32,596 nucleotides of DNA from Streptococcus lactarius (GCF_016642265.1 NZ_MRXX01000001.1:183231-215826), one strand, 5' to 3'. Counted from the stretch's first letter, positions 24,777 to 32,552 are shown. Notes: a model not told the origin generated them from the letters alone. A program made the numbers and translations.

Positions 24777-24871
24777 TAAAAAAGAGAGGAGCACTAATGA
24801 CCAAATCCCCAAAAGTTATGTCTACCTTTTCTAACTTTTGAGGTAAGGTCATAAACACTCCACCCTCTTTT
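24777..24871 (-). terminator. unusually long hairpin with T-tract between rmlD and the flippase
   Basis: Almost the whole 156-bp gap folds into one hairpin in the minus-strand RNA. Arms are 24871-24832 and 24818-24780 around a 13-base loop: AAAAGAG/CTCTTTT, GGAG/CTCC, a block of 11 with one mismatch and three G-U pairs, and CCTCAAAAGTTA/TAACTTTTGGGG (one G-U). About 33 pairs in all, then TTTTTT. A terminator or attenuator behind rmlD is the simplest reading; a miniature mobile repeat or processing site is also possible. Confidence 0.8.
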
Positions 24872-24878
24872 GAAAACA

Positions 24879-25730
24879 TTATTTCACTTCTTGTTTATAA
24901 AACTCTTTCAAAGCATCTTGCCATGTCGGAATGACAAATCCTGTAGCCTTAGCCTTAGACAAACTCATTGTTGAGTTAAGTGGGCGTTTCGCCTTAGCTG
25001 GGAATTGGCTGGAATCCACTGGCTTCACTTCTACATCCGTATCTTTTAGGATTTCAACTGCAAAGTCATACCAAGTTGTATCTTCTTCTGCATCATTAGA
25101 CAAGTGGTAATAACCATAATCTTTACGATTTTCAGCTAAATAGGTCATAAACTCTGCAAGAGTACGAGTCCAAGTTGGACGACCGTGTTGGTCATTAACG
25201 ACCGTCAAAGTTTTGTGAGTCTTGGCTAAGTTTTGCATGGTGAAAACAAAGTTCTTACCGTAGTTACCAAATACCCAAGCTGTACGAATGATATAGAAGT
25301 TAGAGACATTCTTCTCAACCAGTTCTTCCCCCATGCGTTTGGTACGTCCGTACTCTGTTTGAGGATCTGGTTGATCATCTACTTCCCATTCTTGACCCAC
25401 TGGTTTTTTACCATCAAACACATAGTCTGTTGAGATATAGACCAAAGTTGCACCGTGCTTTTCAGACGCATTCGCTACATTTTCCGTACCGGTCACGTTG
25501 ATAGCATAGTCCAGCTCTTTTCCTTCATCTTCAGCAGCATCCACTGCAGTATAAGCTGCACAGTGGTAGACCAAAGTTGGTTTCACTTCTGCGAACACTT
25601 CGTCTACCTTCTCTGCATTTGTGATGTCCATCTCTGCTACGTCTACTGCTACATACTCTTCGTTGCGTTCGTCAAGAAGGTGACGAAGTTCAGTTCCGAG
25701 TTGGCCATTTGCACCTGTTACTAAAATCAT
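24879..25730 (-). CDS. rmlD: dTDP-4-dehydrorhamnose reductase
   Basis: A 283-residue short-chain dehydrogenase-type enzyme that reduces dTDP-4-keto-L-rhamnose to dTDP-L-rhamnose with NAD(P)H, the last step in making the sugar for RgpA/B/F. Motifs: nucleotide-binding VTGANGQLGTEL, STDYVFDG, catalytic Y-x3-K in YGRTKRMGE and RTAWVFGNYGKNF. It corresponds to GacA/RfbD. AAGGAG lies 7 bases before the ATG. The other rhamnose genes (rmlA, B, C) are not in the window. Its G+C content is higher than in the genes on either side, more like the housekeeping genes. Confidence 0.96.
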   Translation of the reverse strand: MILVTGANGQLGTELRHLLDERNEEYVAVDVAEMDITNAEKVDEVFAEVKPTLVYHCAAYTAVDAAEDEGKELDYAINVTGTENVANASEKHGATLVYISTDYVFDGKKPVGQEWEVDDQPDPQTEYGRTKRMGEELVEKNVSNFYIIRTAWVFGNYGKNFVFTMQNLAKTHKTLTVVNDQHGRPTWTRTLAEFMTYLAENRKDYGYYHLSNDAEEDTTWYDFAVEILKDTDVEVKPVDSSQFPAKAKRPLNSTMSLSKAKATGFVIPTWQDALKEFYKQEVK

Positions 25731-25788
25731 ATTTTTCTCCTTGTATTTAGATTTTCAATAAAGAATCTGTTCTTTAACTTTAAAATAC

Positions 25789-27666
25789 CTATAAATTTTC
25801 TAACACTTTTTTACATCTATTATATCGTGTTAAAAAGATACCGAATACGCTTAACCAAGAAATTATTTCAATACAATATCCTAAATATTGCAAGAAAGTT
25901 TTATGATAAGAAATCGAGATATGTCCAGGTTTATTTATTTCTATGTATATCTTACCATCATTTAACACTTTCTTATTTTCATTTGGTCTCCTCAATTTTT
26001 GATTTTCTCGATTTTCTTGAGCAGTGAATGGACGAGTTTTCATCATTGCTTTAGAACCAGAGGCACCTCTCGAATAATCTACTTGGTAGCCTTTATACCA
26101 TACTAGAGGAACAACAAAACTACTTTTATTTATATTATTTTTAAAATCAACATCAAATTCTAGAAGATTATAACTTTTCTTGATATTAGAAATAGTTAGT
26201 TCTCCATTATCCAAGAATTCTGAAAATTGAGGATTGCGTACATGCACATTGTCAACATCTATATTATAATACTCGTCTCCACTGGTATCAACAAATTTCG
26301 TCTTATCCCCCATATATACTGCTTTTAACAATTCCTCACTAAGTTTATTTTCATTTTGCATTTGACTATAGGTCTTAGATGAACTAAAGTACTGAGGTAA
26401 AACTTGGCGATAATAAAAAGTTAAACTAGCCATACACAAAAAAAGTGGTAGAAAACCTTTTACATTTGTAAAAGCTAAAAATAAGATAAATATTAATGGT
26501 ATGAAAAACAATAATCGTCCAGAATATTGCATGCTTCCTAAGAAAGTCTGTTTCAGCATAGTATTCCAAGGTAAAAAACTAGTAGCAGAGAAATACAATA
26601 TCCAACAACTAAGAAAGAGTGTCTTACTAAGGGAAGTCATACGTCGAAATAGTAATATGACTATAAAACTTGAAATGAGCAACCCTATACTTATTAAATG
26701 ATGGATTGGCCATTCTAGTGGAGTGAATGGCTTATAAAATCCTGAGTTGTCTGCTTGAAATGGATAAGGTACAGAGAAAGTATCATTGACATTAACAGGA
26801 AAATTTCTTCCTAACCAAGAAAAAAGAAAGTGTTGAGAAGAAACCTGCTCTACGTATTGCAAAATGTATCCAGCAGACAAAAATAATGCAATCAAAACCG
26901 ATAATATAAAAGAAACTAACTTTTTCACACTTATCTTATTAAAATTTAATAATAAAAAGATAAAAGAAAAAATGGCTAATATTATCGTGGAAAGTATATG
27001 GGTTTGAATTAATAATGCTACTACAATGCCTAAATATATTGGATTTCTTTGGTTTAAGAAAAGTATTCTATAAATTGAATAAAAAAGTAGAGGAACTAAT
27101 GGAACTACCATCGTCATACCATAACCAAATAGTGTGTAGTAACACGGTACGGTAATTGCAGTTATAATTCCTAACATTTTATTCTTAGAAATTTTTTCAA
27201 CTACAAAATAAACAGTGATAAGTGTAGATAATATAATCAAATGGGCAAAAATAGAATAAGATAAGTTACCATTTTTTGTAACCATATATACTAATGCTGA
27301 TGGATAAAATTGCCAATTCCCATAAAACATAGGAGAGGCATAGCCAGTCCCATAGGCATATATATAATTCAGATTTGGAAGAAAATCCAGATGTCTTATA
27401 GACTCCGAAAGTCCAACAATCCTGGATAAATGAAAAACATAATCATATGTTCGACTTTGAAAATTTATTAAGTTAAAAGATAAAAACGTAAATAATATTG
27501 AGTAAGTAATTAAAAATAGATAGTAAACTCTATCACTAATCAAATTACAGAAATTATTTATTGATTCAAATTTTCCTTGAAATCGTTCTACAAATTGTAA
27601 ATGAGCAACCTTATCAAAAAAAACATCAATTTTATCATAGAAACTAGACAATGTTTTTTTAAGCAT
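25789..27666 (-). CDS. large polytopic GT-C-like membrane glycosyltransferase
   Basis: A 625-residue, very AT-rich gene product with an amphipathic N-terminus, about eleven to twelve membrane helices (from about 50 to 410) and a C-terminal extracellular region (about 415-590) before a last helix. The first outer loop carries DYVFHLSRIVGLSESIRHL and then YAYGTGYASPMFYG, a pattern of GT-C transferases that use polyprenyl-phosphate sugars. It lies directly after the GtrB/GacI-like gene, the classic donor-maker/acceptor-transferase pair, so it may attach the side-chain sugar to rhamnan outside the cell, as GacL does. I start it at the ATG (27666) one base past the upstream TAG; upstream ATG (27675) and GTG (27678) starts are open. 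Confidence 0.84.
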   Translation of the reverse strand: MLKKTLSSFYDKIDVFFDKVAHLQFVERFQGKFESINNFCNLISDRVYYLFLITYSILFTFLSFNLINFQSRTYDYVFHLSRIVGLSESIRHLDFLPNLNYIYAYGTGYASPMFYGNWQFYPSALVYMVTKNGNLSYSIFAHLIILSTLITVYFVVEKISKNKMLGIITAITVPCYYTLFGYGMTMVVPLVPLLFYSIYRILFLNQRNPIYLGIVVALLIQTHILSTIILAIFSFIFLLLNFNKISVKKLVSFILSVLIALFLSAGYILQYVEQVSSQHFLFSWLGRNFPVNVNDTFSVPYPFQADNSGFYKPFTPLEWPIHHLISIGLLISSFIVILLFRRMTSLSKTLFLSCWILYFSATSFLPWNTMLKQTFLGSMQYSGRLLFFIPLIFILFLAFTNVKGFLPLFLCMASLTFYYRQVLPQYFSSSKTYSQMQNENKLSEELLKAVYMGDKTKFVDTSGDEYYNIDVDNVHVRNPQFSEFLDNGELTISNIKKSYNLLEFDVDFKNNINKSSFVVPLVWYKGYQVDYSRGASGSKAMMKTRPFTAQENRENQKLRRPNENKKVLNDGKIYIEINKPGHISISYHKTFLQYLGYCIEIISWLSVFGIFLTRYNRCKKVLENL

Positions 27667-27667
27667 C

Positions 27668-28597
27668 CTAATCATCACTCTTTTCTTTCACAACATAAAC
27701 TGGTCGTTTCTTGGTTTCCATAAAGATCTTACCAACGTATTTCCCTAAAATCCCAATGGTTAATAATTGGAACCCTCCTAGGAAAAGAATCACTGTCATA
27801 AGAGATGGCCAACCAGAAGTCGGATCTCCAAAGACTAGTGTGCGGATCACAATCAAAATTACCATGATAAAAGCTAAAAGCCAAGATAGGAGCCCACCGA
27901 TAAAGGCAATATTTAGTGGGGCATCCGAGAAGTTAACAATCCCTTCAATCGAGTATTTGAAGAGGGACCAAAAATTCCAAGACGTCTCCCCTGCCACGCG
28001 TTCAACATTCTTGTATTCTAGGTATTCTGTTTCAAATCCTACCCAGGCAAAAATTCCTTTTGAAAAGCGATTGTATTCTGATAACTCTAGAATTGCATCG
28101 ACCATGGGACGGCGCATCAAACGGAAATCACGCGCACCGTCGACCATTTCTACTTGACTGATATGATTGATCAATTTATAAAACATCCGTGCAAAGAATG
28201 AGCGAATCGGTGGTTCTCCATCACGGGTTACTCGTCGGGTTCCGACACAGTCCAATTCTGAGTTTTCATCCAATTTTTGCTTCATTTGAACCAGTAACTC
28301 TGGAGGATCCTGCAGATCCACATCCATGACGGTCACGTATTCACCACTAGCACGCTCAAGTCCAGCATACAGTGCTGCTTCTTTTCCGAAATTCCGAGAA
28401 AAAGAAAGGTAATGCACATTTGAATCTGTAACATGTAACTTTCGAAGAACCGATAGCGTACTATCGGAAGAGCCGTCGTTTATAAAAATATATTCAAATT
28501 TTTCTCCCATCTCCATCCGAACACGTTCCATTTCTCTGTAAAACAATGGAATTGATTCTTCTTCGTTAAAACATGGGACTACAACTGATAGGGTCAT
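27668..28597 (-). CDS. polyprenyl-phosphate glycosyltransferase, GtrB/GacI/SccN-like
   Basis: A 309-residue GT2 enzyme with two C-terminal transmembrane helices (about 231-254 and 266-288). Motifs: VVPCFNEEESIPLFY, FINDGSSDST, SFSRNFGKEAALYAGL, MDVDLQDPPEL and GARDFRLMRR. This is the plan of GtrB and of streptococcal GacI and SccN, which load undecaprenyl phosphate with GlcNAc or glucose for decoration of the rhamnan. AAGGAG lies six bases before the ATG and a TACAAT promoter about 30 bp upstream, so it leads module A. Which sugar it uses cannot be read from the sequence. Confidence 0.92.
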   Translation of the reverse strand: MTLSVVVPCFNEEESIPLFYREMERVRMEMGEKFEYIFINDGSSDSTLSVLRKLHVTDSNVHYLSFSRNFGKEAALYAGLERASGEYVTVMDVDLQDPPELLVQMKQKLDENSELDCVGTRRVTRDGEPPIRSFFARMFYKLINHISQVEMVDGARDFRLMRRPMVDAILELSEYNRFSKGIFAWVGFETEYLEYKNVERVAGETSWNFWSLFKYSIEGIVNFSDAPLNIAFIGGLLSWLLAFIMVILIVIRTLVFGDPTSGWPSLMTVILFLGGFQLLTIGILGKYVGKIFMETKKRPVYVVKEKSDD

Positions 28598-28625
28598 TGC
28601 TTACTCCTTGACTTATTCACTTTCT

Positions 28626-28634
28626 ATTGTAACA
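28626..28634 (-). promoter_or_regulatory. extended -10 promoter of module A
   Basis: TGT-TACAAT on the minus strand, 28 bp before the GtrB-like ATG; no good -35. It is divergent from the plus-strand promoter at 28686-28694, with about 55 bp between the two -10 boxes. Confidence 0.6.
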
Positions 28635-28685
28635 AAAAACTCTCATAATCCCTAGCATTTTTCATCCCGCCCTTCCCTATTTTCA

Positions 28686-28694
28686 TGTTATAAT
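28686..28694 (+). promoter_or_regulatory. extended -10 promoter of the oxidoreductase-helicase pair
   Basis: TGT-TATAAT, 29 bp before the ATG at 28724; -35 poor. A GGAGG ribosome site follows at 28712-28716. Confidence 0.65.
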
Positions 28695-28723
28695 AGGATG
28701 AAACATTGGATGGAGGATTGATA

Positions 28724-29704
28724 ATGCTAAGGCTTGGAATTATTGGAACGAGTTGGATTTCACAGGAATTTATTAAGGCAGCGCACTTGACTGGGCGCTA
28801 TGGCTTACAGGCGGTGTATTCAAGGCGTTTAGAAACTGCTCAAGACTTTTGTGAACCTTATGATTCTATTTCTTGCTACACGGACTTGGTGGACTTCTTG
28901 GATAGTGATTTAGATGTCGTCTACATTGCCAGTCCTAACTCCCTTCATTTTTCTCAGGCCAAGCTCGCTATCCTGGCAAAGAAGCATGTCATCATTGAAA
29001 AGCCCGCTGTGACGAATCCATCTGAGTGGACAGAGTTAACCAAGCTTGCTAAGGAGCATCAGGTCTATCTCTTTGAAGCTGCCAGAAATTACCAAGAAGC
29101 TGCCTTTCAAGTCATCAAAGACTTTCTAGCCGGTCAAGAAATTTTAGGTGCTAACTTTACCTTTGCAAAATATTCTTCCAAGTTACCTACCCTTCTTGCT
29201 GGTGAGATGCCGAATATTTTCTCAGATGTCTATGCCGGTGGCGCCTTGATGGATCTCGGAGTCTACTGCCTCTACCTAGCGATTGGTTTCTTTGAAACTC
29301 CAATCTCCAGCCACTACACCGCTCAGCAATTACCTAATTCGGTTGATCTCTATGGTCAGGGTGTCTTGATTTATCCAGAGTTTCAGGTTGCCATTCAGGC
29401 GGGAAAAAACATCACCAGTCATCTACCAGCTGAAATCTATACCAAGACTGGAACGCTGACTCTAAATGCTGTAGCAGCTATCAACCAGGCCCAATTTGTC
29501 AGCCATTCTGGTGAAGTCATCGATCTTCCTCTCACGCCTTGTAGTCATGTCATGCAAGAAGAGGCGGAAGCCTTTGCCCTTGCCATGGCTGGTCAAAAGG
29601 AGACTGCTTATCTCGAATGGTTACAAACTGCAGAGCAAGTCCACGAGACCCTCTACCAGATGCGTCAAAGCGCTGGAATTCAATTTAAGGATGAAAAAGA
29701 ATGA
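28724..29704 (+). CDS. Gfo/Idh/MocA family oxidoreductase
   Basis: A 326-residue NAD(P)-dependent oxidoreductase. The N-terminal Rossmann domain starts RLGIIGTSWISQEFIKAA; VYIASPNSLHF and the family EKP motif in HVIIEKPAVTNPSEW follow; GGALMDLGVYCLY lies at the substrate-binding face. Substrates of this family are mostly sugars and polyols, and the one here is unknown. I use the ATG at 28724, which has GGAGG 7 bases upstream; an in-frame TTG at 28706 would swallow the ribosome site. The stop overlaps the helicase ATG (ATGA), so the two are translationally coupled. It is divergent from the polysaccharide locus, and there is no evidence that it belongs to it. Confidence 0.9.
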   Translation: MLRLGIIGTSWISQEFIKAAHLTGRYGLQAVYSRRLETAQDFCEPYDSISCYTDLVDFLDSDLDVVYIASPNSLHFSQAKLAILAKKHVIIEKPAVTNPSEWTELTKLAKEHQVYLFEAARNYQEAAFQVIKDFLAGQEILGANFTFAKYSSKLPTLLAGEMPNIFSDVYAGGALMDLGVYCLYLAIGFFETPISSHYTAQQLPNSVDLYGQGVLIYPEFQVAIQAGKNITSHLPAEIYTKTGTLTLNAVAAINQAQFVSHSGEVIDLPLTPCSHVMQEEAEAFALAMAGQKETAYLEWLQTAEQVHETLYQMRQSAGIQFKDEKE

Positions 29705-30786
29705 AAGAACATTTCCCCAAAAGCTGGTTAGACCAGCTAGAAACACTTGGTTTTGATACCTTCACTGACATTCAGGAGCAGATCTTTTCTCCCATCTATG
29801 AAGGAGAGAATGTCTTAGGAATCAGTCCGACTGGTACTGGAAAGACCCTTGCCTATCTCTTTCCGAGCTTACTGAAGCTCAAACCCCGAAAAGCTCAACA
29901 ACTCTTGATTTTGGCTCCAAATACCGAGTTGGCAGGACAAATTTTTGATGTGACCAAGCAATGGGCTGAACCACTCGGCCTCCAAACACAACTTTTCTTG
30001 TCCGGATCTAGTCAAAAACGCCAAATTGAGCGTCTAAAAAAAGGACCTGAAATCTTAGTCGGTACTCCTGGTCGGGTCTTTGAACTGATCAAACTGAAAA
30101 AAATTAAAATGATGAATGTGGAGACCATCATTTTAGATGAATTTGACCAGTTACTGAGCGACTCTCAGTACCATTTTGTCGATAAAATCAGTCACTATGC
30201 TCCTCGTGATCACCAATATATCTATATGAGCGCGACAGCTAAGGTCGATCCAGACCAATTAGAAGAAAATACCATCCAAATCACAGTTGATGGGGTTCGC
30301 TTAGACAATATTCAGCATTTTTATATGCAAGTGGATCAACGTGATAAGGTCGAACTCCTTCGCAAACTCGCCCACGTCGAAGACTTTCGTGGTCTTGCCT
30401 TCTTCAACAGCCTATCTGATCTAGGAAGTGCAGAAGAAAAGCTGCAATACCGTGGCGTAGAGGCCGTGTCGCTCGCCAGTGATGTCAATGTCAAATACCG
30501 CAAGGTTATCCTGGAACGCTTCAAAGATCACCAGCTAACCCTTCTACTTGCGACCGATTTGGTAGCTCGTGGAATCGATATTGACCATCTGGAATGTGTG
30601 ATCAACTACGATCTCCCTCGAGACAAAGAAACCTACACCCACCGATCTGGTCGTACGGGACGGATGGGCCGTGAGGGCTATGTGATTACCTTTATCACCC
30701 ACTCAGAAGAACTCAAAACCTTGAAAAAGTACGCTTCTATCCGAGAGATTGTCCTGAAAAATTCCCAACTCTATCTCAATGACTAA
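29701..30786 (+). CDS. minimal DEAD-box-type RNA helicase with DEFD motif II
   Basis: A 361-residue two-domain RecA-like helicase with almost no extensions. Motifs in order: SPTGTGKT (motif I), LAPNTELAGQI (Ia), GTPGRV (Ib), LDEFDQLL (motif II, DEFD where the family has DEAD), YMSATAK (III), ATDLVARGIDID (V) and HRSGRTGRMG (VI). It probably remodels RNA or ribosomal particles. Without a C-terminal RNA-binding tail it is shorter than CshA or CshB (over 430 residues). Its start codon overlaps the oxidoreductase stop. A hairpin follows the stop codon at 30790. Confidence 0.92.
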   Translation: MKEHFPKSWLDQLETLGFDTFTDIQEQIFSPIYEGENVLGISPTGTGKTLAYLFPSLLKLKPRKAQQLLILAPNTELAGQIFDVTKQWAEPLGLQTQLFLSGSSQKRQIERLKKGPEILVGTPGRVFELIKLKKIKMMNVETIILDEFDQLLSDSQYHFVDKISHYAPRDHQYIYMSATAKVDPDQLEENTIQITVDGVRLDNIQHFYMQVDQRDKVELLRKLAHVEDFRGLAFFNSLSDLGSAEEKLQYRGVEAVSLASDVNVKYRKVILERFKDHQLTLLLATDLVARGIDIDHLECVINYDLPRDKETYTHRSGRTGRMGREGYVITFITHSEELKTLKKYASIREIVLKNSQLYLND

Positions 30787-30789
30787 CAA

Positions 30790-30818
30790 AATCCTCTGCC
30801 ATTTCCAGCAGAGGATTT
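30790..30818. repeat. 29-bp hairpin repeat, copy 1
   Basis: Palindromic arms AATCCTCTGC and GCAGAGGATT around a 9-base centre. Placed 3 bases after the helicase stop, so it likely works as its terminator, though the stronger T-run is on the minus-strand side. Identical to the copy at 31078-31106. Confidence 0.8.
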
Positions 30819-30916
30819 AAAATTCAGACAAACTATTGTATAGTAAAATAAGTTAAGCGTTTCTGCAAAGAAATATAAATATGTTCTAATTTTTAGAATG
30901 AATCAATATAAAGCCT

Positions 30917-31052
30917 AAACTTTCCGCTGTGAGAAAAGTGCTAGAAACACGATTGTTTCTAGCACTAGGGAGTTTTGGAACCTTAGATCCAAAACTAAGT
31001 CATGGAACTTCAAAGAAGTTCGCTGACGTCCGTACTCACCTAAGGAAAGTTT
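30917..31052 (+). ncRNA. candidate structured RNA or structured repeat element
   Basis: In the 324-bp gap between the helicase and pgdA the sequence forms a closed multi-branch fold. Outer helix AAACTTTCC (30917-30925) with GGAAAGTTT (31044-31052); next GTGAG (30929-30933) with CTCAC (31035-31039); inside are three perfect hairpins: GTGCTAGAAAC/GTTTCTAGCAC (30938-30965), AGTTTTGGA/TCCAAAACT (30971-30996) and GAACTTC/GAAGTTC (31005-31021). The loop of the second, CCTTAG, can pair with CTAAGG at 31040-31045. A TATAAA box lies at 30907-30912, a GAAGAT/ATCTTC hairpin at 31057-31071 and a terminator-like hairpin at 31078. The strand is inferred from the T-tracts. No reading frame runs through it. 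I cannot match it to a known RNA family. Confidence 0.5.
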
Positions 31053-31077
31053 TTAAGAAGATTCTATCTTCAATCTG

Positions 31078-31106
31078 AATCCTCTGCCATTTCCAGCAGA
31101 GGATTT
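31078..31106. repeat. 29-bp hairpin repeat, copy 2 (terminator)
   Basis: Identical to 30790-30818 and followed on the plus strand by TTTTTG, so it can end any plus-strand transcript from the structured element. It lies 4 bp beyond the pgdA stop and may serve both directions. Confidence 0.82.
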
Positions 31107-31110
31107 TTGC

Positions 31111-32493
31111 TTAATTTCGATTGTAGTAAATACGATGACTTTCAAGTTGGTAATTCAACAATTCATCCACCGTAACAAAAGTGTAGCCTTGTTCTTTGAG
31201 GTAATCTAGAACCGTCGGCAAAGCATCAATCGTGGTCTGGTGAACATCATGCATGAGAATGATCGAACCTGGTTTGACTTCTTTCTTCACTTCATTGAGA
31301 ATGGAAGCTGTATTGTGGTTCTTCCAGTCTAAACTATCCACATCCCACATGATGAAGGACTGGTCTATGCCATATTGGATGGCGTTATTGATCGCTCCAT
31401 ACGGTGGACGGGTAATCTTGGTTTGCACACCTGTCGCTTTTTGAATCGCTTCTTGCGTATCCAAAATCTCCTTTTTCGCATCACTCAAACTCAATTTCGG
31501 TAATTGCGGGTGATCCCATGTATGGTTCCCAATTTGGTGACCTTCTTTACGGACCTGCTTGGCAATATTTGGATAAGCGTCGACATTTTTACCAACCATA
31601 AAGAAGGTGGCCTTGGCATTGTACTTCTTAAGGATGGAGAGAGCTTGTGGTGTCGTCTTGGGATCTGGCCCATCATCAAAGGTCAAAGCGACCATCTTTT
31701 GACGGCGCTCTTCAATATAGGATTGGTACGATTCAAGATCTTCAGGAAGCAGGCGATCGGTATCGATCACATCATAGAATTTGGAAAGTGGAACCTTGAA
31801 GGTATCATCCCCCTTAACCTTAGATGGAAACGAAATGATGAAATTTCCCTTTTCATACTGGAAAGTCCACTGGCTCAAATCCATTTCTGAAAAATGCGCC
31901 ACCATTTGATCAATACTGGCATCATCTAGCTGACGAAACGAAAGATTGGTTTTCAATTCGTTTAAGAAAATCTGCTTTGCTCCATCTGGATCAGCGAATA
32001 CCTCCGTCAAAGTCAAAGGATTATCCTCATCATCTAAATAGAATAAAGGCAATTTCACAGTTTCATCTTTGATGAATTGGCCCTTTTTATACTGGTATTC
32101 CGCCCGTTTAATCTGAATCGGATGGTAGCCAACAAAGGGAGCTTCTATTTCTTCACTATGGTAGAAAGTCAGATGCTCTGGCTTCTTGGTTTTTTCGTCC
32201 GATCCCAAGCGTTTGAGGTCTTCAGATATCTTGTCTTTAATGACAGTGATGGGTTGACCATCTCTTGTAGGAAAATAGGCCGTCACATAGGATGTTCCTA
32301 AAATCCCTTCTTGGACTTGTGCTTTTTTCCCTTTTTCTGTATCTCCTTCTAACTGTACCACTTTCGAAAATTGGTCTTGATAGGCTTTATTTTCACGAAT
32401 GGTTTGGATTTTACGGTATCCAATAAAAAGGATAGAAAGTAAAAGGAGATTCACGATGACTAATAATATGGTTCTTACAGGCTTTAATCTCAT
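31111..32493 (-). CDS. pgdA: peptidoglycan N-acetylglucosamine deacetylase
   Basis: A 460-residue membrane-anchored enzyme that removes acetyl groups from GlcNAc in peptidoglycan and so protects against lysozyme. One N-terminal helix (about 8-26), an extracellular domain of about 230 residues (27-260), then a carbohydrate esterase 4 NodB domain with all five motifs: TFDDGPD, HTWDH, RPPYG, DVDSLDW and LMHD. Length and domain order match pneumococcal PgdA (463 residues). It has no Shine-Dalgarno sequence; its -10 box lies 6 bases from the ATG. Confidence 0.95.
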   Translation of the reverse strand: MRLKPVRTILLVIVNLLLLSILFIGYRKIQTIRENKAYQDQFSKVVQLEGDTEKGKKAQVQEGILGTSYVTAYFPTRDGQPITVIKDKISEDLKRLGSDEKTKKPEHLTFYHSEEIEAPFVGYHPIQIKRAEYQYKKGQFIKDETVKLPLFYLDDEDNPLTLTEVFADPDGAKQIFLNELKTNLSFRQLDDASIDQMVAHFSEMDLSQWTFQYEKGNFIISFPSKVKGDDTFKVPLSKFYDVIDTDRLLPEDLESYQSYIEERRQKMVALTFDDGPDPKTTPQALSILKKYNAKATFFMVGKNVDAYPNIAKQVRKEGHQIGNHTWDHPQLPKLSLSDAKKEILDTQEAIQKATGVQTKITRPPYGAINNAIQYGIDQSFIMWDVDSLDWKNHNTASILNEVKKEVKPGSIILMHDVHQTTIDALPTVLDYLKEQGYTFVTVDELLNYQLESHRIYYNRN

Positions 32494-32499
32494 AACTTT

Positions 32500-32508
32500 A
32501 TTATAGCA
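32500..32508 (-). promoter_or_regulatory. extended -10 promoter of pgdA, leaderless arrangement
   Basis: TGC-TATAAT on the minus strand with only AAAGTT between the -10 and the ATG, so the transcript should start at about the A of the start codon. No ribosome site is present. Confidence 0.62.
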
Positions 32509-32552
32509 AATTTCTTTCCAAAAAACATTTCTTTTTTATACGGGTAAACATC

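Noticed and set aside
27711..28157. 148-residue plus-strand open frame opposite the GtrB-like gene
   Set aside because: Shadow of the coding strand; composition is low-complexity and no start signal is present.
30820..30916. A small gene between the helicase and the structured element
   Set aside because: No frame with a ribosome site; the stretch is AT-rich with a small dyad and a possible -10 only.
31504..31890. 128-residue plus-strand open frame within pgdA
   Set aside because: Antisense to the conserved NodB domain of pgdA; no independent support.
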